DNA of 64,000 nt from Monoplex corrugatus (lineage: Eukaryota > Mollusca > Gastropoda > Littorinimorpha > Ranellidae): the NCBI GenBank assembly GCA_030674185.1, contig CM060312.1:60965078-61029077 (forward strand). The letters run 5' to 3'. Position numbers and translations under genes: made by a program. The number at the start of each line of letters is the position of its first letter. Position 1 is the first letter of the stretch. Below, one piece after another: positions 1-10,782 of the stretch. The notes beneath the pieces were generated by a model, which saw nothing but the letters and a program-made list of their open reading frames with translations, was not told where the DNA came from and did not search any database.

Positions 1-149
1 AACCTGCTGAAACAGGCCGATAAATCTGATTTTTTTTCAAGATTGCTATTTTTGGGGGACGATTTTCTCGGCCATTTTTCACCAGAGACTGATTTGGATG
101 GTAACTTTTGACTCTGCATGCTCGAAATAACCTGTTGAATTAAAACACT

Positions 150-1240
150 CTGATGTTAATTGATAGGCATTTGATGGTAAGAAAGCTTTTCATTTTCTTG
201 AATGCTTGGCCGATTCTGCTGGCTATTTCTAATGTGCATCTGCCGTCTGGTGAGATGACTGTATCCACATATTTAAATGTATTCACTTGTCTCAGTGTGG
301 TGCCATTTGTTATTTGCTGTTGTTATGCATGAGGGATGTTTTGTCTTTACTGATTACCATGACTTCAGTCTTCTTGCTATTTAGCTTAAGGCCTTTATTT
401 CTGCTATTTCTATTATATTCACAAGATTGTGTAGGTCTTTTCCATTTTCTAGAATGAGAACAGTGTAATCCGTGTAACCAGGGTTGTTTAACATTTTTCC
501 TCCAACTTTTATCTCAGAGCATTCTCCTAGGTTTTTCATAATTGTTTCGCTGTGAAGCAAAAACAAATCCGGTGACCGAACACATCCCTGCCTAAATCTT
601 CTTTTGATATTTTGGAAACACCTTATATCATGTCCCACTCTTATTACTGCTGTTTGTTCCCAATACAAATTCCTTATTATTCTTTCATCCTTTCCATCAA
701 CATCGCGTCTTTCCAGTTGGTTGATTAATTCTTCATGTCTTACCGCATCAAAAGCCTTGGTATAATCCTTATTCAACTCAATTGATCTTTCTATGAAATT
801 TTTTAGGATTATATGGCATTAATAGTTCCTTTCCCTTCAACAAATCTACATTGTTCTTCTGCTATTTCTCATTTGATTCTGTTCCTTGCACTCATCATGA
901 TTATTCTTAACAGAATCTTTGTCACATGACTCATCAAGCTAATTGTACGATGGAGTTTGCATTTTATAGCCCCTGTTTTCTAGAAAGTGCAATGAAAATT
1001 GACTTCGACACATCTTTATGGATTTTTCCGGTGTCATCAATTTCTTTTAGGAGGAGTGGGTTTTGTCTGTTTGTTGTTTCTTTCTTTCTTTCTTTGTTTT
1101 TCAATACCAAATTCATTGAGAGCCTTGATCATTTCTGTAGTAATATTGTCTGGTCCTTTTTCGTTGCTGCTCTAACTTCATCTTTCATTATTGGTGGTCC
1201 TTCATCGCTGTTTCTTTTAGTTGGAAAACTTTTTTTAGCA
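150..1240 (-). mobile_element. RTE-like LINE, decayed reverse transcriptase fragment
   Basis: On the minus strand the segment encodes pieces of a non-LTR reverse transcriptase: a KAFD motif near 745, the RQGCV motif near 595 and a damaged YADD box (YTDYT) near 470. It aligns along its length with the better preserved copy at 10783-12150. The stretch 1050-1240 continues upstream into the RT N-terminal part (a GPPIMKDEV-like motif). Frameshifts and the lost catalytic aspartates show that it is dead. The first 150 bases hold nothing I can assign. Confidence 0.85.
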
Positions 1241-1299
1241 AATGATCGATTGGTGTGTTTGCTCACATGGCCACCTACACTATACGTTAAAAAGTCACG

Positions 1300-1885
1300 T
1301 GATTATTTCATACGAAGTCTTGTTCCTTTTGACCTATTTTTATTTGAGATGAAGGTCTTGTTATTTTGGACAAAAATCATAGTATTTCGGATGAAAAGCT
1401 TTATCTGTGAAACAAAGGTCTCACTATTTTAGACGAGTCTTGGTACTTTAAACAAAGGACGTGTTAGCTTAGGTAAAGGTCTTATTACTTTAGAGAAGTC
1501 TTATTATAATGGACAAAGGTCTTATTATTTCAGACGAAGGTCTTTTTTTTTTTTAAAAAAACAGCTTTGTTATTTAAGGCAAAGATCTTGTTATTTTGGA
1601 CAAAGGTCTTGCTATTTTAGACAAAGCTTTTGATATATGAATAAATTCGTACTATTTAAGACGATGAACTTGTAATTTTGGACAGATGTTTTTTGCAACG
1701 TTAGACAAAGGTCTTGTTTTTTTAGACAAAAGGTCACGCTGTTTTTAACAAAAGTAAGTGTACCTTAGACGAAAATCATGATTGTGTGTGTGTGAAAAAT
1801 TCGATCGTGTTATTTCGGAAGAAAGTCTTGTTACTTTAGACGACGATCTTGTTATTTCAGACGAATATCTTGTTATATTAGGCAA
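1300..1885. repeat. Degenerate minisatellite, about 27-30 base unit
   Basis: A motif resembling TTAGACAAAGGTCTTGTTAT recurs about 18-20 times with many substitutions and indels. The open frames crossing it are products of the repeat and do not look like genes. It ends where the SINE at 1891 starts. Confidence 0.75.
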
Positions 1886-1890
1886 AGGTA

Positions 1891-2390
1891 CCAGTCGCCG
1901 TGGTGTGATGGTTAGCACAACAGACTACGGACTGGAAGGTTGTGAGTTAGGATCCCCATCCATCCCTTCAGAAATCATTGTGGGACTTTTCGGGATCTAA
2001 CCCCGCTCCTACCCAGAGCTGAGCATGCTGTGGGCTCATTGGAAACACTAGGACCACACAGTCGAGTCTTATTCACTTCACGGATGTGTCATTGAGGGTG
2101 TTTCTCAAATCTTCGTACCAACATCGCAGGTGTCTGTATCTCTCGGGCCTGCTTGACGCCAGGATACATTATGATAATAAGCGTAGAGTATAACCCTGTC
2201 ACACGGTCTCAATCCTAGATGGAACTCAATAGCATCACGATTATCCTCCTCCTCCTCCTCCTCATCACCACATTGAGAAAACTTATCCAGCTTCTATGGC
2301 CATTAAGAAATAGGAAAAAAAAAGAGGTGAGCACAAATGAAATTTTCCTAAGTACGATGATCCTAAAAACAATGGGACAAGGGTCTCAAA
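1891..2390 (+). mobile_element. tRNA-derived SINE, near full length
   Basis: The 5' part has a tRNA-like A box (GTGATGGTTAGCACAAC) and a B-box-like segment before TCCCCATC. A body follows that recurs through the window (CATTGAGGGTGTT, CGCAGGTGTCTGTATCTCTC, CGTAGAGTATAACCCTGTCAC), then a variable triplet microsatellite and a conserved tail (GGTGAGCACAAA ... GATGATCCT). The best preserved relatives are at 7785-8245 (+) and 27395-27900 (-). Confidence 0.8.
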
Positions 2391-3065
2391 GCAAATGCAG
2401 TAACGAGAGAACACTTCTTGCTCTAAGCATTTTCACGCTTTTTTTCTGAAAACACACGCCACAGTCTGCCTTCAGTACTCTTGAAATTTTCAGTTCGCGC
2501 TCGTCTGTGTGTGTGCGTGTTACATTGTTTAATATTGTTGTTTGTATCATTATCATTTATTCTTATAATCAGCAGCAGCAGCCTCATCAGCCCCATCATC
2601 AGCATCATCCTCGTTATCATCATCATCATTATTGTTACTATTCTTATTATACTAGTATTATTATATCATTATTATATTATTAGTATAATTGGCATCAACA
2701 TTAGTGTTATTGTTTTCACAACTATTACTACTATTGTTATCATTATCAATATTTTTTGTTGTTACTATTATCATTATTGTTATAATTATTATTACTATTA
2801 TTAAATATTACTGTTGAAATAGAACCATTTTTGTAGTGTATGTAACAATACTTGAGACACTTAAAATGAAGGTACACTGTATGTCGTGGAAAAAAAAACT
2901 TTACTTTGGACAAAACATCTTATTTCCAAAACGTTGTACGTTTTTCTATTCTGAATACACACTTTGCACACCATAAAGACACCAGATACCGATAGATCTA
3001 TTGACAATGCTCTAAGATAGTCAAGACACCGTGCCTGAAATGAATGCAATGCCATGATATACTCC
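2391..3065. other. AT-rich flank of gene A with ATT/ATC microsatellite
   Basis: Triplet-rich sequence (2560-2815) followed by about 250 unassigned bases that probably include the 3' UTR of gene A. A minus-strand AATAAA occurs near 2556-2561 and could serve as its polyadenylation signal. No other gene is visible. Confidence 0.5.
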
Positions 3066-5134
3066 TTACTCCATAATGTCCACATTGTCACACTCTGCTG
3101 CCTGTTTCTCCAAAGCCTTCAGGAGCCGATGCTCCACACGCCGTCGCCTGCGTTCCAGTAACACGTTGATGTTGTAGAGAAAGGGGTTGAGGGCCGAGTT
3201 GAGGGGCAGGACAATGATGGCGATGCTGACGTTCACTTCGCCGGGAACGGGAAAATCGTTAGCAGCCAGAAGACCCAGCAGACCAACAGGGAACCAGCAG
3301 AGAAAGTCAGAATGGCGATGTGATCAGACGGCGGGCGATGTTCACGTCCTGATCTTTCCGTTTGGAATCCTTTCCTAGAGACATGCTGTTGGCGCGAATG
3401 GAAAAGTAAATAAACAGTTGACCCCACTGCTATCAGCAAAAACAAAACGAAGTTGAGAACGACCATCACACCGAAAGAATAGCTGCGCCCACTGAAATCT
3501 TTCCTGGTCACTGGCAGAGGAATGCAAATCCCTGTCTGGCTGTAAAATCTCCAGTGAGATGTGGCAGGCAGAAGGGGCACGGCAGCAATGAGAATCCCCA
3601 AGCCCCATGTCAGAACACAAGCAGCATGGGAAGACCTGAAATGGAAACGTAAATTGCTGAGAGGAAAGTGCAAAGCCAGGAAGCGGTCCAGTGTGATGAA
3701 GCAGATGATGGAGGCTGACACCTCGCTGGACACGAAAGACAGGAAGCCAGCGATTTGGCAAGCCACACTGTGTCTCCAAGTGAGTCTTTCCATAGGTATG
3801 TGCCCTGATAGAAGTGATCAACCACCCCAATGATCGCCAGATATACACCCATCAAAAAGTCTGACACGCAAAGGTGCGAGACAAAAACACCAAACCCTGA
3901 TTTCATGGTTTGTCTCAGTATAAATATTCTAATGAAAAGGCTGCTGATGTTTCCTAGCAACGCCATGGTCGCAGAGGCAAACAGAATGACCCTATAAATA
4001 CTGGACTGAAGAAGTGATTCACAAGAAGACATCTCGTCAACACGGGCATGGCAGTTATTTAAGTTAAAGTCTACTGGCAGAATGGAGCGACAGCAAAGCT
4101 TGTAATTATCGGAAAACACTTTGTGCAAGAAATCGAGATCAGTTAATATGCCTTGGTCAAAGAGAATTACTGGGCAGCCACGAAGATCGAGCGTTGAAAG
4201 CTTAGACAGGACACTGAATGTTCCTTCAATCTGTTCAATAGCATTGTAAGACAGATTGAGAGTTGTCACGTTTGGAACCATTTCTAATGCAGAAGTGTCC
4301 AATGTTTTCATTCTGATGGAGGAAATGTCTAAACTAGAGATCAGTGGAAATATTCGGGACTTTTTAGTGCCATGGTGATTGCAGAAGTCAGTGGATTTCC
4401 AGACAAGGTCAGTGCCCGCAGCTTGGGGAAAAGATCGATGTCACGGGTCGAAACTTCAGACAGTTGATTGTTACTGAGATCCAGGCTTTGAAGATTGGGC
4501 AAAGTGACATTGCCCACATCAGCAAGTCCACACCTAGCCAGACTGAGATGAACCAGCATTACGTTGTCAGCTAAACTGCCCGGCTTCGTACTGCTGCCTG
4601 CAGCGTCCAAGAATCGGAGATCTAAATGCAACCCTACAGGAAAGAGCTGCAAGCACAAAAAGGCGAGACCGTAACACGTGCAGCCCGCTGGACATTTTAC
4701 ATGGCAGTAGATTTCATCGTCTTGTTTCGGACACTGGTACAACCCATCACACACATGTTCAGCGTGTAAACAGACGGGGAATCTCTACATCGGTAGAATC
4801 CAGGGCAGAAATAGGAGGAGCACTCGTCTTCATCTTCATGTCCTGGACAGTCAAAAACGTTGTTACACCTTACAAAAACAGGTAGACAATATCCATCCCC
4901 TGGACACGGGAAATGACTCTCTGGACAGTGGTGAGATCCACCTGGGTCATTGAAAGACGTCATGGTGATGCTGCTTTTCAAGGTTTTCTTTGGATCAAAA
5001 TGAATGATAGCTGGAGGCAACTTCGCTTTGTAAGTCTGGAGCGTGTGGAGTATAATGCTGTTGACGCAATCTATCTGATCTTCTCCGCGGATACAGTCAC
5101 TCTGCCCATCGCACCACTGCTTGAACGTGATACA
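3066..5134 (-). CDS. Gene A exon 5: LDLa repeats, LRRs and 7TM domain
   Basis: The exon starts after the acceptor TCTCTTTTAG, phase 0, and completes an LDLa begun in exon 4 (CDGQSDC). Two more LDLa repeats follow (CPESHFPC; CPGFYRC), then an LRR N-cap (CPAGCTCYG), about six LRRs (LQSLDLSNNQL, LSTLDLRGCP), a Cys-rich hinge (CCRSILP, SSCESLL) and seven helices. Visible class A landmarks: GN in TM1, SDFLMG in TM2, LDRF after TM3, Trp in TM4, ECL2 cysteine (GICIPLP), CWFPVG in TM6 and NPFLY in TM7. The stop is TAA at 3066-3068. Four frameshifts of the same sense (one base missing each) lie at a CCCC run near 4775-4780, an AAAAA run near 4361-4367, at 3778-3783 and at 3301-3306. The paralogous 2043-base exon in gene B is fully open. 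Confidence 0.9.
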
Positions 5135-5189
5135 CTAAAAGAGATTTTAACCAAATCAATGCTATGTGCCATCATCGTTTGTCACGGCA

Positions 5190-5460
5190 AAGCAGTATAT
5201 TGATTGGATCAATGACTAGTATGTTGTGGGTTCGATTCCCAATCAGCCCACATTTTTTTATTGCAAGGGTTTTCAATCCCTGCCACCCCTCAACCTGAAC
5301 TGAGTATGCTGTGGGCTCAGAGAGAAGGACTGAGGTACCACACATTCCTGTCTCCTCAACTCCATGCATGCGTTTTTGAGGCATTGTTCAAATTTTCAGA
5401 CACCATCAGTGCAAGTGTTCATAAACCTGGTTGATACAAGCATACTGCTAGGAAAGCAGG
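5190..5460 (+). mobile_element. tRNA-derived SINE, diverged copy in intron A4
   Basis: Contains a B box (GGGTTCGATTCCC) followed by the SINE body with the GAGTATGCTGTGGGCTCA and CTCCATGCATGCG segments. The 3' part is missing. Confidence 0.65.
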
Positions 5461-5502
5461 GTACAGTTTTATAAATAGAAGCCCAAAGCATTATCATTTA
5501 TC

Positions 5503-5693
5503 TTAACCCTATGACTCTCGCACCCTATCCGCCAGCATCCTGCCTTATCAACCATGCTTACAAAGTGAAACTTAACCCTTTGACTCCCTTACCTATCCAT
5601 CAGCTTCCTGCATGAAGCTGGTGGATAAGGTGAAGGAGTCAAAGGCTTAAGTTTTTGCAGCCCGTGGAAAGGGTGCGGGAGTCAAAGGGTTAA
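5503..5693. mobile_element. Palindromic MITE-like element, copy 1
   Basis: Terminal inverted repeats of about 23 bases (TTAACCCTATGACTCTCGCA at the left, its near complement ending GAGTCAAAGGGTTAA at the right). A second inverted repeat is nested inside at 5572-5650. It is noncoding. A second full copy lies at 23696-23873 and a half copy at 7697-7781. Confidence 0.75.
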
Positions 5694-6293
5694 TCTTTAT
5701 CAATCGTTACAATCGTGACGTTATCATCATTGTGAACATTGTCTTAGATTCTCTGGATCTTCCTTCCAACTCTTAAAAGGACTTCAGGTTTGGCACCAGG
5801 AGTACATTTAAGGCAGGTGTTAATGGAGGAGTTTGGCAACAGACCGTTATTATGGCAGGCATACTTACTAAAACTGGGTCCATTACCCAACGCTTATTAT
5901 TGTCAGGTTAAGGAGGTAAGTCTTGAAGAGGATAACTCAGATTGTAACGGGCACTATTACACACCACTGAAGTGACACTGCTTTTGTGGCATGTCTCCCC
6001 AAGTGTATTGCCTTTCAGTGATTTGCAAAGAGAGAGAAGAAATTAGACAGAACACACGAAATGGGCGAAAGAAACAACCACACATGCTGTACACGAAGAC
6101 AAATTGTGAGAAACAGTAGCAACAACAATTACAGTGAGAAACAACAACAATCATCATCATGTGCCCTTGCCGCATGGCGTTGGTGAGCATGCCCCCCCCC
6201 CCCCCCACTCCTCCCTCACTCATGGGCAGCTAGCCAAAGCAAGAAACAACAAGAACAGTGTAAATCCACGAGGAATGCCTTTTACATGTCTAC
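5694..6293. other. Rest of intron A4
   Basis: Unassigned sequence, except for a short minus-strand LINE 3' end at about 6150-6200 (ATCATCATGTGCCCTTGCCG) that runs into a C homopolymer. No gene is seen. Confidence 0.5.
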
Positions 6294-6822
6294 CTGATGG
6301 CTCGTTCCGCACTGCATTGGCGTAACTCCCGAGCAGGGCTCGAACCAGCAGAAGTCCTCGTCCGAGTCGTCAGAGCAATCCTGACGCAAATCACACGCTA
6401 ACGTGTAGGAAACAAACTGCACACTGTTTCTGCAACGGAAATAGGGAGTTTTTAGGTCCTTCCGGCAAGTCCCGATACCGGAAATAACGTCACAGTTGGC
6501 GTCATTGTCGTCGTGACAAGGCAGGAACGAGTGTGTCACGTACCCCTCTGTGCAGGTGACGTGTGAAAGGGAGAAGTTGGTGTTCTGTGGGCGTGAAATA
6601 TTCACCCTTTCCACCCCTCTGTCTTTAGTGGTAACCTTGACTTCACACAATCCTCTATCCCAAGAATCGAAATAGTGATCCCGGCACTGTGTAACCAGGG
6701 AAATTTTGTCATAATCTGTTCTACGGATGAATCCACATAAAAAGCGAAGACTGTATAACTGTGCGCTATAATGTACGTAGTATGCTACCGTGCCGTCTAT
6801 CCACGTTGAAACATGGCCATAT
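6294..6822 (-). CDS. Gene A exon 4: CTLD C-terminal half and LDLa
   Basis: Acceptor TTGTTGCAG, phase 2; donor CATCAG/GTAGAC, phase 0. The frame is open throughout. It starts with the second half of a C-type-lectin-like fold (WIDGT, a Cys in FLCGF, then VTQC and GLCEV). A spacer follows (EGYVTHSF), then an LDLa ending CDLRQDCSDDSDEDFC, which keeps the acidic calcium-binding residues, and the first cysteines of another LDLa completed in exon 5. Gene B exon 5 matches in length, order and both intron phases. The product would be extracellular. CTLD assignment rests on the WxDGT motif and cysteine spacing. Confidence 0.88.
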
Positions 6823-7289
6823 CTGCAACAACAGGAACTTAGCATTTGCGCGTATTTTAATCATTAGCAAAGGTGAGATGACACAAACATCAACATGAAA
6901 TTATCTTTTCTTTGGGGGTAAATTGTTTTAAAAAGATGAAAAATGGAAAGAAAATAGCCTCCGCCCCTTTCCAACGAAACCTAACACTCATGAACTTCCA
7001 AAGGAAGGATAGAAAAAAAAAGAAGAGCAAACACTAAGCAAACAAAGGCGAAAAGTGGTTATTAATGACCAGACTGTCGCCTGTACAACCGTGTGAGACA
7101 AATTCATGCACAGCAACAGGATTGTAAATTGGGCCGTCTACAAATAGTATGCATGTCTTTGTACTGACATACAAAACAAAAACAAAAACAAATAAAAACA
7201 GAAAAACCTCCACACACAAAAGATTATTTTGATGAAGTAAAATGGAGCCATTGGAGATAAGGAGAAGTTCAATGAATACTACCACATGC

Positions 7290-7680
7290 CTTGGTGCACT
7301 GATAAGAGCAATGGACGAACGAACGAAACATTGTAGGATCTAATCCCATCAATCCTTTCAAATTCATTGTGGCAGTTTTTTCTCTCCCCTAACAAGCTCC
7401 TACAAAGAGTTGAGTGTGTACAGGGTTCTGTGAACTGAACAACCAGTTAAGTCTCATCCATTTCACAGACGCGTCATTGAGGATGTTGATGGAATTTTAG
7501 AATAGCCTGATTAACACCGCAGGTGTCTGTACTTCTCGGGCGTTGTTGACGCCACAATATGTTATGAAAAGAAAAACGTATAGTACTTTCTTGTCACGCA
7601 GTCTTAATCTGGAGTGAAATCTATAGCATCAAGATTATCAACCCCATCACAATTATCATCGTAGCGATGTGGAAAAATTC
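7290..7680 (+). mobile_element. tRNA-derived SINE, diverged copy in intron A3
   Basis: The tRNA-like head (GGTGCACTGATAAGAGCA) and the body segments GCGTCATTGAGGATGTT and ACCGCAGGTGTCTGTA are recognisable. It abuts the MITE half copy at 7697. Confidence 0.65.
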
Positions 7681-7696
7681 CTAGATTCCATGGTTA

Positions 7697-7781
7697 TTAA
7701 CGCTTTGACTCCTGCACCCTATCTACCGACTGCAAAAAGTTAACCCTTTGACTCCCTCACCCTATCCATCAGCTTTCCGAC
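7697..7781. mobile_element. MITE-like element, half copy
   Basis: Two direct starts of the MITE terminal sequence (TTAACGCTTTGACTCC and TTAACCCTTTGACTCCC) are present, but the complementary right half is missing; a SINE begins at the break. Confidence 0.6.
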
Positions 7782-7784
7782 CGG

Positions 7785-8245
7785 AAAGTTGTGGGTTTGA
7801 ATCCCCATCAATCCCTTCAGAAATGTGTGGGATTTTTCGGCTCTAACCGGCTGCTACTCAGAGCTGGGCGTGCTATGAGCTATTTGGGAAGACTGGGACC
7901 ACACAGTCGCGTCTCATCCACTTCATGGATGCGTCATTGAGGGTGTTGCTCAAATCTTCTGACCAGCACCGCAGGTGTCTGTATCTCTCTGGCCTGGTTG
8001 GCGCCAAGATATAATTATTATGATAGCGTAGAGTACAACCCTGTCACGCAGTCGTCTCAGTCCTAGAAGGAACTTCATAGCATCATGATTATCATCCTCA
8101 TCAACATCATCATCATCATCATCGCACTGTAAAAAAAACTGTGCCAGCGTCTGTGGCCATTAAGGTGGACGTAGAAAATGAAGCGGAAAAAAAAAATAAA
8201 AGGTGAGCACAAAGGTAACCTCCCTGAGTGCGATGATCCTTTAAA
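7785..8245 (+). mobile_element. tRNA-derived SINE
   Basis: B box GGGTTTGAATCCCC, then the complete shared body and the conserved tail (GGTGAGCACAAAGG ... GATGATCCT). The A-box end is lost at the junction with the MITE fragment. Confidence 0.78.
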
Positions 8246-8307
8246 AAAATTACCACTGACATGCTGGCACCCCCCCCCCCCCCAAAAAAATGAAAGAAAA
8301 CACTGAC

Positions 8308-8681
8308 ATGTTGGGAAGTAGAGAAGGGCCGGTGGTCAGTCCCACCACGATGGTCAACATCTGGCCTCTCTCACGCAGTGCCTCAGTGACCACAGTCCAC
8401 TCTTCCACTGTTGAAAAAGTGGCCAGAGAACCGCCACGTTTTTCACACTCTATGTTGGACTTTTCCCAGTTGCTGCTCTTGATTTTCACGAAGAAGAAGC
8501 AAGAGTTGCTCACAGAGATGTTTCCAGCCCCGCACCCACTATAACGACAGCTGGTCTCGTCTTCTAGTGCCACGCATTCTGGGAGCAGATTGCAGTTGAA
8601 GTGTTTTTGATAGACTGCCCAGTCAGGTGTGGAACAGTTCCATTTTCTTGTGGGTAACCTCTTTGGAGGGCGTGAGTTTAC
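8308..8681 (-). CDS. Gene A exon 3: LDLa and CTLD N-terminal half
   Basis: Acceptor TTCACGCAG, phase 0; donor AACAT/GTCAGT, phase 2. The open frame holds an LDLa (HFNCN, then CVALEDETSC), a linker, and the first half of a CTLD: CFFFV, NWEKSNIEC, RGGSLATF, EEW and VGL match the usual C-W-A-C-GG-LA-E-GL pattern. In gene B this single exon corresponds to two (34104-34258 and 46364-46564), split exactly before the first CTLD cysteine, so one intron was gained or lost after duplication. Extracellular ligand-binding part. Fold assignment is from motif spacing. Confidence 0.87.
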
Positions 8682-8837
8682 CTGCGTGAACGGAATGATA
8701 TAATACAAGAATTCTAAAAATGTAGCTGTCACTGGAAAAATTCGGGAACAGGGGTTGGGGGTTGATAAATTAGGCCGGGAAAAAGAAAACGATTGCGATT
8801 AAACTGTGGAGTACAGCATGCAAGGAATTGATTAACC

Positions 8838-8839
<2 letters not shown>

Positions 8840-8936
<97 letters not shown>

Positions 8937-9210
8937 CACACACAACACACATCATACATACACACACAGCACACACACTCGCACACGCAAACACACAGAC
9001 ACGGACACAGACACACACACATACACACTCAAAGACACTCACTCAAGACACACACTCAAGACACACACTCAAAGACACACACACACACACACACACACAC
9101 AACACACACAACACACAACACAGAAAGAGAGAGAGAAAGAGAGAGCGAGGGAGAGAGAGAGAGCACGCGCGCGAGAGAGAGAGAGAGAGAGAGAGAGAAG
9201 TAGACATATA

Positions 9211-9262
<52 letters not shown>

Positions 9263-9305
9263 CGCACACACACAACACACACACACACTCAAACACACAA
9301 ACACA

Positions 9306-9387
<82 letters not shown>

Positions 9388-9449
9388 CCGCGAGCACTCG
9401 TATGCATGTATACAAAGCACACACACACACACACACACACACAACACAA

Positions 9450-9500
<51 letters not shown>
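8840..9500. repeat. Compound (CA)n/(GA)n microsatellite in intron A2
   Basis: Three long CA tracts (about 8840-9120, 9210-9385, 9418-9500) with a GA tract at 9121-9200. All open frames here are repeat artefacts. The last CA base pair lies directly against the 5' splice site of exon 2. Confidence 0.95.
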
Positions 9501-9501
<1 letters not shown>

Positions 9502-9503
<2 letters not shown>

Positions 9504-9845
9504 TGTGAAAAGTGAAACGAAAGCGTAAGAGACTCGTATAAGCTTTCTCAGCTTTGAAGCAAATTCTCGTATGCAATCTTCGCGACTCCAACACAACAGG
9601 CAGCAAGTCATGATTGAATTTTGTGTTTTTTGTCCACAGTCGGCTGTTTGCAGATCGGTCTCCAGTGTAGATGTTGATCGCTCGGTGGTAAATCTTGCTG
9701 CTGTCACAGTCCTCCACATAGCGCAGGTCCATCTTCGGGCTGCTGATCATGGTAAAATGATGCACAGGTACATCTACCGTACCCCACAAGTCCTTTCTCT
9801 GTATGACGGTCATGTCCGTTACCCAATCAGGGACCTGCACCATAC
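9502..9845 (-). CDS. Gene A exon 2: CUB-like domain
   Basis: Acceptor AATGTCTGCAG, phase 1; donor CACAAG/GTGTGT, phase 0. The frame is open over 344 bases. The product aligns with gene B exon 2: MVQ pairs with YVQ at the start, then a strand ending INIYTGD (B: IEIYTGG), and the end RFTFHK (B: WFSFHK). The pattern of a hydrophobic strand, IY-G and a terminal aromatic strand is that of a diverged CUB domain. The donor is formed by the first bases of a long (GT)n tract. The CUB call is moderate; the exon itself is well supported by phase and paralogy. Confidence 0.83.
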
Positions 9846-9970
9846 CTGCAGACATTTGTTCACTTACAAAACAATTTCAGTTTGTCCTAGTCACCACGCA
9901 GAAGTGGTTAATGCAACCATCTACTGACTGAGATGTTCTGAGTTCATATGCTACTGTTGTTTTTGTTTCA

Positions 9971-10140
9971 AGTCCAGCCGACTGCGTAATCCACATCAGG
10001 GGCTATAAGCGTTGTTATTGTTACTGTTGTTTAAATCCCAGCCGACTGCGTAAGCCACATCAGGGCTATAAGCATTGATATTGTTATCGTTCTTAAAAGC
10101 CCAGCCGACTACGTAGAGCTATATCAGGGCTACAACCACT
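9971..10140. repeat. Three tandem copies of a 64-base unit
   Basis: Units start at about 9971, 10035 and 10098 and share CCAGCCGACT, ATCAGGGCTA and a GTT-rich end. Noncoding, in intron A1. A CA tract follows at 10185-10319. Confidence 0.8.
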
Positions 10141-10192
10141 TCAAAACATACAGAACTTTAACAGGAAAGGGCCGTTTCAACCACACACACAC

Positions 10193-10257
<65 letters not shown>

Positions 10258-10276
10258 ACACACACACACAAACACA

Positions 10277-10319
<43 letters not shown>

Positions 10320-10321
<2 letters not shown>

Positions 10322-10676
10322 CATCATCATCAGGTGCCCTGCCTCATGCCGTTGGCGATCATGGACTTCCTTCTGTCTCTATCTCTCGTTGCCCCTAGCA
10401 TCTCCCCCACCCTCCTCGTCCCCAGCACTCCGCAAGTCCGTCCAACATTTTCTCCCTGGGTCTACCTGGTGCTCTCTTTCCCTCCAGCTTTCCCGTTGTG
10501 ACCAGGTGCTCCAAATCCCCCTTTCTCATAAAATGGCCTATAAATGTTGCCTGTCTTCTCGTAATCTTCCTTATGAGTGATCTACTTGTGTCTGCCTCCA
10601 TCAAGACTGTCTCGTTTGTTTTCTTTGCTGTCCATGGAACTCACAACATTTTTCTTAGAAACCACATCTCGGCATA
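10320..10676 (-). mobile_element. RTE-like LINE, 5'-truncated 3' end
   Basis: Minus-strand coding matches the LINE ORF2 C-terminus: LEHLVTTGKLEGKR, then GRPREKMLDGLAE. Its 3' end abuts a CATCAT repeat next to the (CA)n tract. A (TA)n stretch at 10677-10780 separates it from the longer copy to the right. Confidence 0.85.
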
Positions 10677-10700
10677 TATATATAGTGTGTATATATGTAG

Positions 10701-10740
<40 letters not shown>

Positions 10741-10782
10741 CATACATACATATATATATATATACATACATATATTTCATCA

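Noticed and set aside
1891..1960. tRNA gene candidate (A- and B-box-like motifs); similar at 13700, 20930 and 27840
   Set aside because: The boxes belong to SINE heads: the same head is followed by the same 300-base body at several loci, and no complete cloverleaf with matching acceptor stem is evident.
3375..3848. A 157-codon minus-strand frame overlapping gene A exon 5
   Set aside because: It is an off-frame reading of the receptor's 7TM region; the real frame shows the helices, DRF and ECL2 cysteine.
8770..9720. Many long open frames rich in Cys/Val or His/Thr here and at 14300-14660, 20190-20700, 25530-26040, 34084-34750, 35500-35830 and 48200-48760
   Set aside because: They are translations of CA/TG dinucleotide repeats on both strands, with no independent coding signal.
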